A stretch of 64,000 nt of DNA, from contig NZ_BJYS01000003.1 in NCBI RefSeq assembly GCF_007991635.1, positions 62,001 through 126,000 on the forward strand, given 5' to 3'. Source of the stretch: Adhaeribacter aerolatus. GTDB taxonomy: Bacteria > Bacteroidota > Bacteroidia > Cytophagales > Hymenobacteraceae. Positions 1 through 8,461 of the stretch are shown here, in pieces. Within the stretch, counting starts at the first letter, position 1, and each line of letters begins with the position of its first letter. Position numbers and translations under genes: made by a program. The notes under the pieces were generated by a model. The model was not told the DNA's origin. It was given only the letters and a program-made list of their open reading frames with translations, and did not search any database.

Positions 1-1
1 A

Positions 2-376
2 TTTAATTCCGAAGTACCCAGCACCGTAGAAGATCTGCAGAAATTACCCGGTGTAGGCCGTAAAACCGCAAACGTCATTGCCTCGGTTATTTACAACCAA
101 CCGGCCATGGCCGTAGATACGCACGTGTTCCGGGTTTCGAAACGGATTGGCCTGGCTACTAAAAATGCGCATACGCCCCGCGAAGTAGAAAACCAGTTGA
201 TGAAATATATTCCGACGGACCTGGTGCCGAAGGCGCACCACTGGCTTATTTTGCACGGCCGCTATATTTGCGTGGCCCGCCGCCCTAAATGCGAAGTATG
301 TCCGCTTACCTTCTTCTGCGAGTTTTACCAGAAATATTACCCCAATCTCCCCGACGATCCGGAGAATAAACTTTAA
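2..376 (+). CDS. nth: Endonuclease III, 3' part (5' end outside window)
   Basis: C-terminal part of endonuclease III, the DNA glycosylase/AP lyase that removes oxidised pyrimidines in base excision repair. The frame is open from base 2, so the N-terminal half is missing only because the window starts here. Visible are the helix-hairpin-helix LPGVGRKTA, whose Lys is the family's Schiff-base nucleophile, the VDTHVFR segment with the catalytic Asp, and a Cys-X6-Cys-X2-Cys-X5-Cys loop (CVARRPKCEVCPLTFFC) that holds the [4Fe-4S] cluster. The C-terminus is of normal length. The paralogous adenine glycosylase MutY is encoded at 9-10 kb. Confidence 0.95.
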   Translation, partial: FNSEVPSTVEDLQKLPGVGRKTANVIASVIYNQPAMAVDTHVFRVSKRIGLATKNAHTPREVENQLMKYIPTDLVPKAHHWLILHGRYICVARRPKCEVCPLTFFCEFYQKYYPNLPDDPENKL

Positions 377-744
377 TGTGCGAATGATTGAATACTGAAT
401 GAGGGAGTTTTGAATGCATGAATTTTTAATAGGTGAGATAATTCGGAAATTCTTATAAACATTTAATACCTCTTTCTGGCCATTCTTCTGGAGAAGCGCT
501 AAACGCTAAAAGCATAGTTTCCTCCACTATAGACGCTGGTAGGATAAGGAATTAACACAGTTTCCCAGAGGAACCTTTGGCAGGCAACTAATTTTTAAAT
601 TATTATAAATCCTACTTTCCTGATTTGGGTTACTCCCATGTGCCCCCTACCTTTGCAAACCTAACCGGCCATTTACTTATCAATTATTAAAGCTTTACGC
701 ATTCACTATTCAATCACTCTTTAAATATTCACTCCTTAGAACCT
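377..744. other. Intergenic region, no gene seen
   Basis: This 368-base gap separates nth from the asparagine-synthase-like gene on the same strand. I see no reading frame worth calling and no strong hairpin. The only recognisable signal is a TAnnTTTG promoter box near its right end, listed separately. Confidence 0.5.
648..655 (+). promoter_or_regulatory. Bacteroidota -7 promoter box (TACCTTTG)
   Basis: TACCTTTG matches the Bacteroidota primary sigma factor -7 consensus TAnnTTTG. A TTTG at 624-627, about 20 bases upstream, can serve as the -33 TTG. It would start a transcript near 662, giving a leader of about 80 bases for the asparagine-synthase-like gene. Confidence 0.5.
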
Positions 745-2616
745 GTGTGCGGGATTAATCTGATAATTGATAAAAAAGGTAAACTTTCGGAGGAAACTAT
801 CCGGCAGATGACCGCTGCCACAGCACACCGGGGGCCCGATGTTACCGGTTTGCGGGTTGATTCGTACGGTTCCGGCGTTATTTATTTCGGACACAACCGG
901 CTTAAAATTATTGATCCTTCGGATAATGCGAACCAACCTTTCTTTTCGGCTGATAACCGTTACGTGCTGCTCTATAATGGCGAGTTATACAACTACCGCG
1001 AGTTAAGAAAAGCGCTGCAACAGAAAGGCTGCACCTTCCGGACCAATTCTGATACCGAAGTAATTCTGCAAATTTTAATCCGGGAAGGTCAGCGGGGTTT
1101 AAGCCAGTTAAACGGCATGTTTAGCTTGGCCTTTTACGACCGGCAGGAACAGCACCTGTGGCTGGCCCGCGATCGCTTTGGCATTAAACCTTTATACTAT
1201 GCCGAAACCCCGGATTACTTTCTGGTATCTTCCGAGATTAAAGCCATCGTTCGCACCAATCTGGTTCCGAAAGAATTAGACGAGACCCAACTGGCGCATT
1301 ATTTGTATTATAAACATGCCGCTAAGCCCCAAACATTTTACCGGCACATTCATGAGCTAAAAGAAGGAACATCCTTATATTATGCCAAGGGTAAAAGTAA
1401 CCTGGTAGCCTTTAACACTTCCAAACACTCAACTGTAAAAGCCGATAACCCTGCCCAATTAGTGCATTATACCGAAAGGTTATTAATGGATAGCGTGGAA
1501 AAGCACTTAATAGCCGATGTACCGGTAGGTTTGTTATTGAGTGGCGGCATTGATTCTACCTTATTGCTAGCCTTGCTGCACAAGGCCGGGCACCGGCACT
1601 TCCCGGCATTTACCATAGCGCACCAAACCACTGCCGGCACTTTTGGCACCCAGGATACCCGTTTTGCCCAAAAAGCTGCCCAGCAGTACGAAGCCAATCA
1701 TACCATCTTTCAGATTGACGACTCGCTGTTAACCGGTACAGATGCCTTTGTGCAGGAACTGGACCAGCCCATTGCCGATGGCGCGGCTTTGTTAACGGGG
1801 TATCTGTCGGGCCAGGTAAAACCCCATATTAATGCAGTGCTTTCGGGTGCCGGAGCTGATGAATTATTTGGCGGGTATAACCGCCATTGGGCATTTTACA
1901 AATATTTACAAAACCAGGGTAAATCGGTGTTATTTAAGAATTTAGCCAAACCCTTGGTTCCGCTGTTGCCTACTGGTTTTAGCCATCCGTTCCGGAAAAA
2001 ATTCTTACTCTGGCACAAGTTGGCGCATAAACTTCAGGCAAGCCCGCGGCAAACTTTCCTTAATTTTACGGCCATGGATTACCGGTTGCAGCAGCTACTC
2101 CGCCAAACCGACCTAACTGCTCACACCAATGGGCAAACCCCACTCGAAAATACCGACTGGCTGCGCTGGTGCCTGCGTCACGACCAGCACCAGTACTTAA
2201 TTTCGGACGTACTTGCCCTTACCGACCAGGCCGCCATGCGGCACTCGCTGGAAGTAAGAACGCCTTATCTCGAAAATAACCTGCATCTGTTTTTGTCTGG
2301 TTTGTCCCCAGAAGTCTTATTCCGACACGGGCAAAAATGGGTATTAAAAGAATTGCTGGTGCAGCTACAAGGGAAAGAGTTTACCCAGCGGTCTAAAGAG
2401 GGTTTTGGCATGCCCCTAGGGCTTTGGTTAAGAAACCCGCAGAACAGCTACTTGCTAACCGAACTGCAGAACCCGGCTCATATTATTTTTAATTATATAG
2501 ATTTTACCGGCACTCAAACCTTAATTCAAAAACACTTACGGAGCCGTCATGATTTTAGCACCGAGCTTTGGGCCTTAATCGTACTGGCGAAATGGCTGGG
2601 ACATAATTTTGGCTAA
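745..2616 (+). CDS. asnB: Asparagine synthase (glutamine-hydrolysing) family protein
   Basis: Class II glutamine amidotransferase fused to an ATP-dependent synthetase (623 aa). It releases ammonia from glutamine and transfers it to an adenylated carboxylate, aspartate in true AsnB. The start is GTG followed directly by TGC, which places the nucleophilic Cys at position 2 after Met removal, as the family requires. The glutaminase domain covers about residues 2-215. The synthetase domain (about 240-610) has the PP-loop SGGIDST near residue 266 and SGAGADELFGGY near 370. The stop overlaps the next start (TAATG), so it is translationally coupled to a glycosyltransferase. AsnB homologues so linked often amidate sugars in surface polysaccharide clusters; here there are only two genes, so the true acceptor (aspartate or a sugar acid) is unsettled. 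Confidence 0.88.
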   Translation: MCGINLIIDKKGKLSEETIRQMTAATAHRGPDVTGLRVDSYGSGVIYFGHNRLKIIDPSDNANQPFFSADNRYVLLYNGELYNYRELRKALQQKGCTFRTNSDTEVILQILIREGQRGLSQLNGMFSLAFYDRQEQHLWLARDRFGIKPLYYAETPDYFLVSSEIKAIVRTNLVPKELDETQLAHYLYYKHAAKPQTFYRHIHELKEGTSLYYAKGKSNLVAFNTSKHSTVKADNPAQLVHYTERLLMDSVEKHLIADVPVGLLLSGGIDSTLLLALLHKAGHRHFPAFTIAHQTTAGTFGTQDTRFAQKAAQQYEANHTIFQIDDSLLTGTDAFVQELDQPIADGAALLTGYLSGQVKPHINAVLSGAGADELFGGYNRHWAFYKYLQNQGKSVLFKNLAKPLVPLLPTGFSHPFRKKFLLWHKLAHKLQASPRQTFLNFTAMDYRLQQLLRQTDLTAHTNGQTPLENTDWLRWCLRHDQHQYLISDVLALTDQAAMRHSLEVRTPYLENNLHLFLSGLSPEVLFRHGQKWVLKELLVQLQGKEFTQRSKEGFGMPLGLWLRNPQNSYLLTELQNPAHIIFNYIDFTGTQTLIQKHLRSRHDFSTELWALIVLAKWLGHNFG

Positions 2617-3803
2617 TGCATATTCTCTACATCCACCAATATTTCCGGAAGCCAGAACAAGGCGGCGCGTTGCGCTCGTATTATTTAGGCAAAGCCCTGG
2701 TAAATGCCGGCCACACGGTGGTGCTCCTTACCGCGCATAATGGACTTAAATATTACCAGGAAAATGTAGATGGCATAGAAGTACATTATCTGCCGGTGGC
2801 TTACGATAATCATTTTAATTTCATTAAGCGGATCTGGTCATTTCTGAGTTTTACCATCCGGAGCATCAAACTAGCTTTCCGTCTGAAAAATATTCAGCTG
2901 TGTTATGCTACTTCTACCCCGCTCACCATAGGGCTGGTAGCCTTAGCCTTAAAGAAATTTAAAAATATTCCTTTTTATTTTGAGGTACGTGATTTGTGGC
3001 CGGCGGCGCCTATCCAGTTAGGATATATCCGGAATATTTGGGCCCAACGCTGGTTATATGCCTTTGAGCATTATCTGTATCGGCAAGCCGAAAAAGTAAT
3101 TGGCTTATCGCCGGGGATAGTGGCGCGCATCGAGCCCTATAAACCTGCTTCAGCCATTTACCTCTTACCCAACATGGCCGATTGCGATTATTATAATCCG
3201 GGCAGCCCTACCCGGAACAGCTTTAACGACCTGTTTTACATTTGCTATATCGGTGCTTTGGGGCGGGCCAATCGCGTGGCCTTTTTATTGGAAATTGCCC
3301 ATGCTTGCCAGCAGCATGGTTTAAAACAGGTTAAATTTATAATTGTCGGAACCGGTGCCGAAGCAACCACTTTGCAGAATATAGCCGCCAATCTCAACCT
3401 GGAAAATATTACCTGGGCCGGCCCCCTGAACCGGGAACAAGTGCGGGAATATCTGGCGCTGGCGCATGCCACTTATACTTCCTTTGATACCCACCCCATA
3501 CTGGAAACCAACAGCCCGAATAAATTCTTCGACTCGCTCGCGGCGGGCAAGCTAACCATTGTAAATACCAAAGGCTGGCTGCAACAACTGGTAGAAACGC
3601 ATAAATGTGGCTTTTACGCCAATCCGGAAAAGCCCCGTGAGTTTGTAGAACAGCTTACATCTTATCTCGAACACCCGCCGTTACTTTTACAAGCCCAGCA
3701 AAATGCCCGTATGCTGGCCGAAGAGCAGTTCTCCCGCCAAAAAATAAGCCGAAAGTTTGTTCAGTTGTTTCCTCTGGAACCTCTAAACCCCATATTGGAA
3801 TAA
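2616..3803 (+). CDS. Glycosyltransferase family 4 (WbuB-like)
   Basis: Retaining GT-B fold glycosyltransferase (395 aa), expected to move a sugar from a nucleotide-sugar donor to a lipid-linked or polysaccharide acceptor at the cytoplasmic membrane. The N-terminal domain opens with a typical GT4 start, HILYIHQYFRKPEQGGALRS, with the Gly-rich loop near residue 17. The C-terminal domain holds the donor-binding stretch NSPNKFFDSLAAGK near residue 300, the place of the GT4 E-X7-E-type motif. The start codon shares one base with the stop of the asparagine-synthase-like gene, so the two are almost certainly cotranscribed and may act on the same glycan. Donor and acceptor cannot be named from sequence. 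Confidence 0.88.
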   Translation: MHILYIHQYFRKPEQGGALRSYYLGKALVNAGHTVVLLTAHNGLKYYQENVDGIEVHYLPVAYDNHFNFIKRIWSFLSFTIRSIKLAFRLKNIQLCYATSTPLTIGLVALALKKFKNIPFYFEVRDLWPAAPIQLGYIRNIWAQRWLYAFEHYLYRQAEKVIGLSPGIVARIEPYKPASAIYLLPNMADCDYYNPGSPTRNSFNDLFYICYIGALGRANRVAFLLEIAHACQQHGLKQVKFIIVGTGAEATTLQNIAANLNLENITWAGPLNREQVREYLALAHATYTSFDTHPILETNSPNKFFDSLAAGKLTIVNTKGWLQQLVETHKCGFYANPEKPREFVEQLTSYLEHPPLLLQAQQNARMLAEEQFSRQKISRKFVQLFPLEPLNPILE

Positions 3804-3853
3804 AGTAGCCTTACCACCAAGCTATCCAGCCTATTCAGAAGCGGCCAGAACAT

Positions 3854-4846
3854 TTAATTGCGCTTGGGTTTGTACTTCGATTGGGTGAATAATTTCTGCG
3901 CATCTGTTTCAGCCATAAGCTGCGGCAACGTTACCTGCGGGTTTTCGGCCATGTATTTCTTAACAATCTGCCAGCCCACCCAGGTAGCAATACGGCCCGG
4001 ACAGCGGGCGCTTATTTCGGGTACGCTGGGCCGCTCGCCGGTATATTTATTTACCTTAAAATGGCTGGTTTCGAACAATAAGCTTTTCTCGATAAAGTGT
4101 GCCCAGATTTTACCCTCGTTGTAATTAATATCGGCCATTTGCTGATCGGTATAGCCAATAATTAAGGAATCGGGCGTGCAGGGCATCATCTGCTTCGTAA
4201 AATAATAAGATTTACCGTAGTTCACCATTTCGGCCAGCATGGTATTCTTCTGGTCGGTTTTATTGTACTTCGATGAAATAAGCGTAACCAGTGCCGGCAC
4301 TATATTCTCCTTTTCGTAGCGCTGCAGAATATAATCGGGTTGTTGGGGTCGGTAACTGGCTTTTCGGCCCGCAAAATAATCCAGGCCAATTATTACCAGG
4401 CTATCCGATAAAAATATATCCGGGCCTAATAATCCGCTCACAAAGGTTTTTACCTGCGGCACTGCAAACTGCGGGTAATAATATTTCAGGTGCTTAAAAG
4501 CGTTAGTCAGATCTTGCTGCACATCGGCCATATCGCCAAAATGCTGCTCCGTTTCTTTCGCAAATTTCTGCAGGTTTGGCTCCCGGATAAGCTGTAATAA
4601 AGAGCCAACCAACTGCTCTTCGCCGGGGTATTCACCGCGCTGTAAATATTTATCGGCAAAAACCGGGTGCTTTTCTAAAAAAGCGGCCACTTCCTTTTCG
4701 TTTTTTAAACCATAAAAAGGCTGTTCTAAACGTTCTATCTGGACATTAACATCAATTTTGGCAACCTCCGGATTTATTTCACAATTTTGCTTACCACAAC
4801 TTAGAATGAATAGGAGAGTAAAAAGAAGTACTATTTGTTTACGCAT
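3854..4846 (-). CDS. gldB: Gliding motility lipoprotein GldB
   Basis: Lipoprotein of the Bacteroidota gliding/type IX secretion set (330 aa); in Flavobacterium johnsoniae, GldB is needed for gliding. The N-terminus MRKQIVLLFTLLFILSCG is a lipoprotein signal peptide with lipobox Leu-Ser-Cys at about 15-17, so the protein should be anchored to a membrane. The start of the mature part (CEINPEVAKIDVNVQIERLEQPFY) and the total length fit GldB. No enzymatic motif is evident. The gene stands alone, convergent with the glycosyltransferase and divergent from the next barrel protein, some 6 kb from gldD and gldE. Confidence 0.85.
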   Translation of the reverse strand: MRKQIVLLFTLLFILSCGKQNCEINPEVAKIDVNVQIERLEQPFYGLKNEKEVAAFLEKHPVFADKYLQRGEYPGEEQLVGSLLQLIREPNLQKFAKETEQHFGDMADVQQDLTNAFKHLKYYYPQFAVPQVKTFVSGLLGPDIFLSDSLVIIGLDYFAGRKASYRPQQPDYILQRYEKENIVPALVTLISSKYNKTDQKNTMLAEMVNYGKSYYFTKQMMPCTPDSLIIGYTDQQMADINYNEGKIWAHFIEKSLLFETSHFKVNKYTGERPSVPEISARCPGRIATWVGWQIVKKYMAENPQVTLPQLMAETDAQKLFTQSKYKPKRN

Positions 4847-4927
4847 GAAGTAAGTACATTTGAGTAAAATTATAAACGATTTTTAAAACCGTATAAATAT
4901 TAGCCCTGTAATTTAATTTCTTATTCT

Positions 4928-5593
4928 ATGAAAAAAATCTCTTTAGCTTTTTTACTTTTTTTAATTAGCGGTACGGCCTTCGCCCAATGGGAAATTGGTA
5001 TAAAATTAACGCCCTCTATTGGTACCAACCGGGTAATAGCGCCCAAAAATTTTGAGTTTAAAAGCCTGAATGCTAAAACCCACTTTGGCGGTGGTGTTAT
5101 TGCCGATTATTTTTTCCGGGAAAATTACGCAATCAGTACCGGACTTATTTATAATACCCGTGGTGCCGGCGTCTCTTACCTCGACCCCAACAGCTCCACT
5201 AACCAAAGAAAATCCGACGAATTTGCCATCCAATACCTGGAAATACCGGTTACCCTGAAATTATTCACGAACGAAATCGGTACCGATATGAAGCTCTACT
5301 TCCAAGCGGGCGGCTCGCTGGACCCGCGTATTACGGCTAAAGTAAACAATGAAAAACTGTCTAACAACGACGAAAAATATACCCGCCATTTTAATATTCT
5401 GGACATTAGTGTGCTGCTGGGCTCGGGTGTGGAACTACAGTTAGGCGAAAGCACCAAAGTGTTTGGGGGCCTATCTTATCATCGGGGCCTGATAGACGTT
5501 GATAATTTTTACGAAAATAAAGGCCAGTTTAACAACAATAAAATTTCTATCAAAAACAGCTATGTAGCCCTGGATATGGGCCTTAAGTTCTGA
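4928..5593 (+). CDS. Outer-membrane beta-barrel protein (PorT-like)
   Basis: Predicted small outer-membrane barrel of 221 aa. Residues 1-19 form a Sec signal peptide ending TAFAQ. The mature part has alternating amphipathic strands and glycine turns (GGGVIADYFFRENYAISTG, YLEIPVTLKLF), the pattern of the PorT/OMP_b-brl families of Bacteroidota, and ends in a strand that finishes with Phe (VALDMGLKF), as usual for barrels folded by BamA. Monocistronic: it is divergent from gldB and is followed by a strong bidirectional terminator. Specific function is unknown. Confidence 0.7.
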   Translation: MKKISLAFLLFLISGTAFAQWEIGIKLTPSIGTNRVIAPKNFEFKSLNAKTHFGGGVIADYFFRENYAISTGLIYNTRGAGVSYLDPNSSTNQRKSDEFAIQYLEIPVTLKLFTNEIGTDMKLYFQAGGSLDPRITAKVNNEKLSNNDEKYTRHFNILDISVLLGSGVELQLGESTKVFGGLSYHRGLIDVDNFYENKGQFNNNKISIKNSYVALDMGLKF

Positions 5594-5616
5594 TTTCAGC
5601 ACTTTACCGCAACTAA

Positions 5617-5646
5617 AAAGCCCGTAATAAAATTATTACGGGCTTT
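5617..5646. terminator. Bidirectional terminator between barrel gene and rng
   Basis: Perfect 14-base inverted repeat AAAGCCCGTAATAA / TTATTACGGGCTTT, the two centre bases unpaired, with A-rich left and T-rich right flanks. It lies between the convergent barrel gene and RNase G gene and can stop transcription from both sides. Confidence 0.8.
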
Positions 5647-5664
5647 CTGTTATTTACCGGTTAA

Positions 5665-7278
5665 TTATTGAGCAGTTTCTACCTCCACCAGCTTTTCGGG
5701 TATATTATTCGGTTCCATATTAGTGGCGTGCAGTTCAATCTCTTCGCCCCGCTCATCTAATACCCGGAAATCGGTAATCCCCAGCGATGTATCCTGCACA
5801 AATTTTATCCATTTGTAATACTTAAAATACATCTTTAATTGTTTCGATACCAAACCTTTGGTATAGTAAGAATATACAAAAGGATGTACGTACAAAGTTA
5901 TTTCTTTCTGATTCTGGACCGTTATTAAATCATCAATCGCGGACTCTATCTGGTCGGTTACCAGAATACTGGCGGTAATTTTACCGGTACCGCCGCACGA
6001 AGGACAAACTTCGCCGGTTACAATATTTTGTTCGGGCCGAACCCGCTGGCGGGTAATCTGCATTAACCCAAATTTCGAAATCGGAAGCACCGTGGATTTG
6101 GAACGGTCTTTCCTCATTTCTTCTTTTACCACATCGAAAACCTTTTGCCGGTTTTCTGCCGATTTCATATCAATAAAATCGGTTACAATAATGCCACCTA
6201 AATCCCGGAGCCGTAACTGCCTTACTACTTCGCGGGCGGCGGTCATGTTTACACTGAGTGCAGTGGCTTCCTGGTCGGTTTCTGAGTTAGATTTATTACC
6301 GCTGTTTACGTCTATTACGTGTAAGGCTTCGGTATGCTCTATTATCAGGTAACCGCCTCCGGGTATGCTCACTGTTTTACCAAAAAGCGATTTTAATTGC
6401 TTTTCGATGCCAAAGTGTTCGAAGGTCTTAACCTTGCCCGTATAATGCTTTAATATGCGAGCCTTATCTGGGGCAATCTTGTCAATATAAGTTTTGATTT
6501 CTTCGTACAGTTGCGGACTATCCACGACTATACTATCAAAACTTTCGTTCAAAATATCTCTCAGTATGGAGGACGAGCGTCCTAATTCGCCGATTACTTT
6601 ATCGCGTTCTTTTGCTGTTCTTAAAACCCTTGTCCCTTCGTCCCAGTTGGCAACCATGCTGCGCATGTCCTTATCAAGTTCTGCCACCTCTTTGCCTTCG
6701 GCTACGGTCCGGATAATAACCCCGAAATTTTCGGGCTTTATGGACATAATAAGCCTTTTAAGACGTTGCCGTTCTTCTTTGCTCACTATTTTCTTCGACA
6801 CGCTTACCGTGTTGGAGAAAGGAACGAGCACCAGGTAACGGCCCGCCAGCGACAGCTCACAGGATAAACGGGGGCCTTTCGTAGATATTGGTTCTTTTAC
6901 AATCTGAACCAAAACCTGCTGGCCTTTTTTAAGCACATCCCCAATTTTACCCGTTTTATCTATTTCGGGCTCAAACTTAAAACCGTTAAGTCTGGCCGGT
7001 ATATTTTTCTGGGTTTGGGTAGTTTTAACAAACTTATTAAGCGATTTTATATGTTCGCCTAAATCGTGATAATGTAAAAATGCGTCTTTCTGATAACCTA
7101 TATCAATAAAAGCTGCATTTAAGCCCGGCATTACTTTTTTAACGGTGCCCAGAAAAATATCGCCGACGGTGTAATTGGTATCGTTCCGTTCGTGGTGAAA
7201 TTCGACCAGGCGTTTGTCCTGTAAAAGGGCAATCCGTTCTCCATCTTGAGTAGAATTGATAATTAATTCGTTACTCAA
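5665..7278 (-). CDS. rng: Ribonuclease E/G family protein (RNase G)
   Basis: Single-strand endoribonuclease of the RNase E/G family (537 aa), acting in rRNA 5' maturation and mRNA decay. An S1 RNA-binding domain spans about residues 37-125. The catalytic core has VIDVNSGN and VTDFIDMKS, whose Asp residues bind Mg2+. CPSCGGTGK near residue 425 is the Zn-link motif used for dimer/tetramer assembly. There is no long disordered scaffold tail, so it is RNase G-like. Translation starts at TTG (7278-7276): MSNELIINST is the normal N-terminus of Bacteroidota RNase G and no in-frame ATG lies just upstream. It is downstream of the tiny bS22-like gene, separated by a hairpin. Confidence 0.92.
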   Translation of the reverse strand: MSNELIINSTQDGERIALLQDKRLVEFHHERNDTNYTVGDIFLGTVKKVMPGLNAAFIDIGYQKDAFLHYHDLGEHIKSLNKFVKTTQTQKNIPARLNGFKFEPEIDKTGKIGDVLKKGQQVLVQIVKEPISTKGPRLSCELSLAGRYLVLVPFSNTVSVSKKIVSKEERQRLKRLIMSIKPENFGVIIRTVAEGKEVAELDKDMRSMVANWDEGTRVLRTAKERDKVIGELGRSSSILRDILNESFDSIVVDSPQLYEEIKTYIDKIAPDKARILKHYTGKVKTFEHFGIEKQLKSLFGKTVSIPGGGYLIIEHTEALHVIDVNSGNKSNSETDQEATALSVNMTAAREVVRQLRLRDLGGIIVTDFIDMKSAENRQKVFDVVKEEMRKDRSKSTVLPISKFGLMQITRQRVRPEQNIVTGEVCPSCGGTGKITASILVTDQIESAIDDLITVQNQKEITLYVHPFVYSYYTKGLVSKQLKMYFKYYKWIKFVQDTSLGITDFRVLDERGEEIELHATNMEPNNIPEKLVEVETAQ

Positions 7279-7313
7279 TGTCGTAATGATTTATGTAAAA
7301 AAGAAAATACTAA

Positions 7314-7342
7314 AACCCACGATTGCCTAGGCAACGTGGGTT
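7314..7342 (-). terminator. Hairpin between bS22-like gene and rng
   Basis: Inverted repeat AACCCACG ... CGTGGGTT enclosing the palindrome TTGCCTAGGCAA, with one bulged base. On the minus strand it follows the tiny ribosomal-type gene and runs into TTTTAGTATTTTC, as a terminator would. Because rng starts only 35 bases further on, it may act as a partial terminator or a processing site that sets rng level. Confidence 0.6.
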
Positions 7343-7362
7343 ATAAAGAAAATAACCGCGGG

Positions 7363-7452
7363 TTACTTCTTCTTATGTCTGTTTTTTCTTAGACGTTTTT
7401 TTCTTTTGTGGGTAGAGATTTTATGTCTCTTTCTTTTTTTTCCGCAAGGCAT
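7363..7452 (-). CDS. AURKAIP1/COX24-domain mini-protein (bS22/mS38-like ribosomal protein)
   Basis: A 29-aa, extremely basic protein, MPCGKKRKRHKISTHKRKKR followed by LRKNRHKKK. I recognise it as the tiny AURKAIP1/COX24-domain protein of Bacteroidota, related to mitochondrial mS38 and mycobacterial bS22, which sit on the ribosome. About two thirds of the residues are Lys, Arg or His. The ATG start is at 7452 and the TAA stop at 7365-7363. It is easy to miss because of its size. It lies upstream of rng in the same direction with a hairpin between them; a ribosomal-type protein next to an rRNA-processing RNase is sensible. Identification rests on the near-invariant family sequence; ribosome association is inferred from the family. 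Confidence 0.85.
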   Translation of the reverse strand: MPCGKKRKRHKISTHKRKKRLRKNRHKKK

Positions 7453-7518
7453 AGTTTAAATATTTTTGTGTTTAAAATTTATTTTGTGGCGCTGCTTGGT
7501 TTAAAGCAAACGCCAATA

Positions 7519-8406
7519 TTATTTAAGTTTCTCCAACTCTGTATCAATAGAAGCCTGGAACTCCGGATTATTATCCAAGGTTTTGGCTTTTGTAAATACC
7601 TGCCGGGCTTCCTCCTTTTTACCAATTTCGGCCAAAGATACCGCCAGGTAAAAATTACCCTGAATATGCTTTGGATTTACCTCCACCAGGTGCTTGAATC
7701 GCTCAACGGCTTTATCGTACTGCCCGGACTGGATAGATAAAATACCCAGGTTAAACAAAGCTTTTTCATTGTTGGGGTTGGTGGTAATTACCTCTCTCAA
7801 CAACTGAATTCCTTGCATAGGCTGCTCGCCGGCGGCAATGTAGGTCATCGCCAGGTTGGTTTTAGCATCCAGGTTAGCCGGGTTGTTCTGCAATACTTTG
7901 TTGTATAATTCGCGGGCTTTTCCGCTTAACTCTTTGGTGCGTTCTTCGGTGGCAGCAAAGCTAAAAGCTTCAAAATACTGATCGGCTGCTTTCTGGTAAG
8001 TTTTTTCACCGGGCCGAATGGCTGCTACCTGCTCGTAATAATAACCGGCACTGTCAAATTTAGCAATGGCGGTATACTGCACGGCAATTTCTTCGGCCAG
8101 CTTAGCCCGGTTAGCGTTCTCTCCGGCGGTCCGGTAATCTACCAACAAAGCTTTTAATTTGCTTAATGCTTCCGGGCTGGCCTTCACGTGTGCAGCCGAA
8201 GCTTCCGAACCATCGCTGTTATGCAAATGGCCCTCATGTTCGTCGGCTGTTCCGCCGGCAGCTTTATCGCGGTTGGCCGTGGCGGTAGCACCCGACAAAG
8301 CGGCGCCTGTTTCTTTATTTATAATTATTTTGGGTAAAGAAAACAATACCACCAACAGAACCAGGGCGGCAACAACAACCAGTATTTGTGCTCGGATAGT
8401 TTTCAG
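7519..8406 (-). CDS. TPR-repeat protein with N-terminal membrane anchor (start uncertain)
   Basis: Tetratricopeptide-repeat protein of about 280-300 aa. From about residue 120 there are successive TPR units (for example AKTNLAMTYIAAGEQPMQGI, ALFNLGILSIQSGQYDKAVE, GNFYLAVSLAEIGKKEEARQ). The first usable NTG codon apart from CTG is TTG at 8355, but the frame is open upstream to a stop at 8430-8428, and the upstream codons encode KTIRAQILVVVAALVLLVVLF, a clear transmembrane segment that TTG would cut in two. I therefore extend to CTG at 8406; ATT at 8427 is the other option. A TAnnTTTG promoter box at 8447-8454 leaves room for either. A periplasmic, membrane-tethered scaffold is likely; partner unknown. 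Confidence 0.75.
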   Translation of the reverse strand: MKTIRAQILVVVAALVLLVVLFSLPKIIINKETGAALSGATATANRDKAAGGTADEHEGHLHNSDGSEASAAHVKASPEALSKLKALLVDYRTAGENANRAKLAEEIAVQYTAIAKFDSAGYYYEQVAAIRPGEKTYQKAADQYFEAFSFAATEERTKELSGKARELYNKVLQNNPANLDAKTNLAMTYIAAGEQPMQGIQLLREVITTNPNNEKALFNLGILSIQSGQYDKAVERFKHLVEVNPKHIQGNFYLAVSLAEIGKKEEARQVFTKAKTLDNNPEFQASIDTELEKLK

Positions 8407-8446
8407 AAGTTCTTGGAAATAATTAATTTACAATACTTTACAAATG

Positions 8447-8454
8447 CAAAGATA
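8447..8454 (-). promoter_or_regulatory. Promoter -7 box (TATCTTTG) for TPR gene
   Basis: On the minus strand TATCTTTG matches TAnnTTTG and sits between the HU stop codon and the TPR gene. Transcription would start near 8440, giving the TPR gene its own promoter and a very short leader. Confidence 0.5.
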
Positions 8455-8461
8455 GCAAAAA

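Noticed and set aside
745-3803. Edge of a full exopolysaccharide biosynthesis cluster
   Set aside because: Only two coupled genes are present; nth and gldB on either side are unrelated, so no larger cluster can be claimed.
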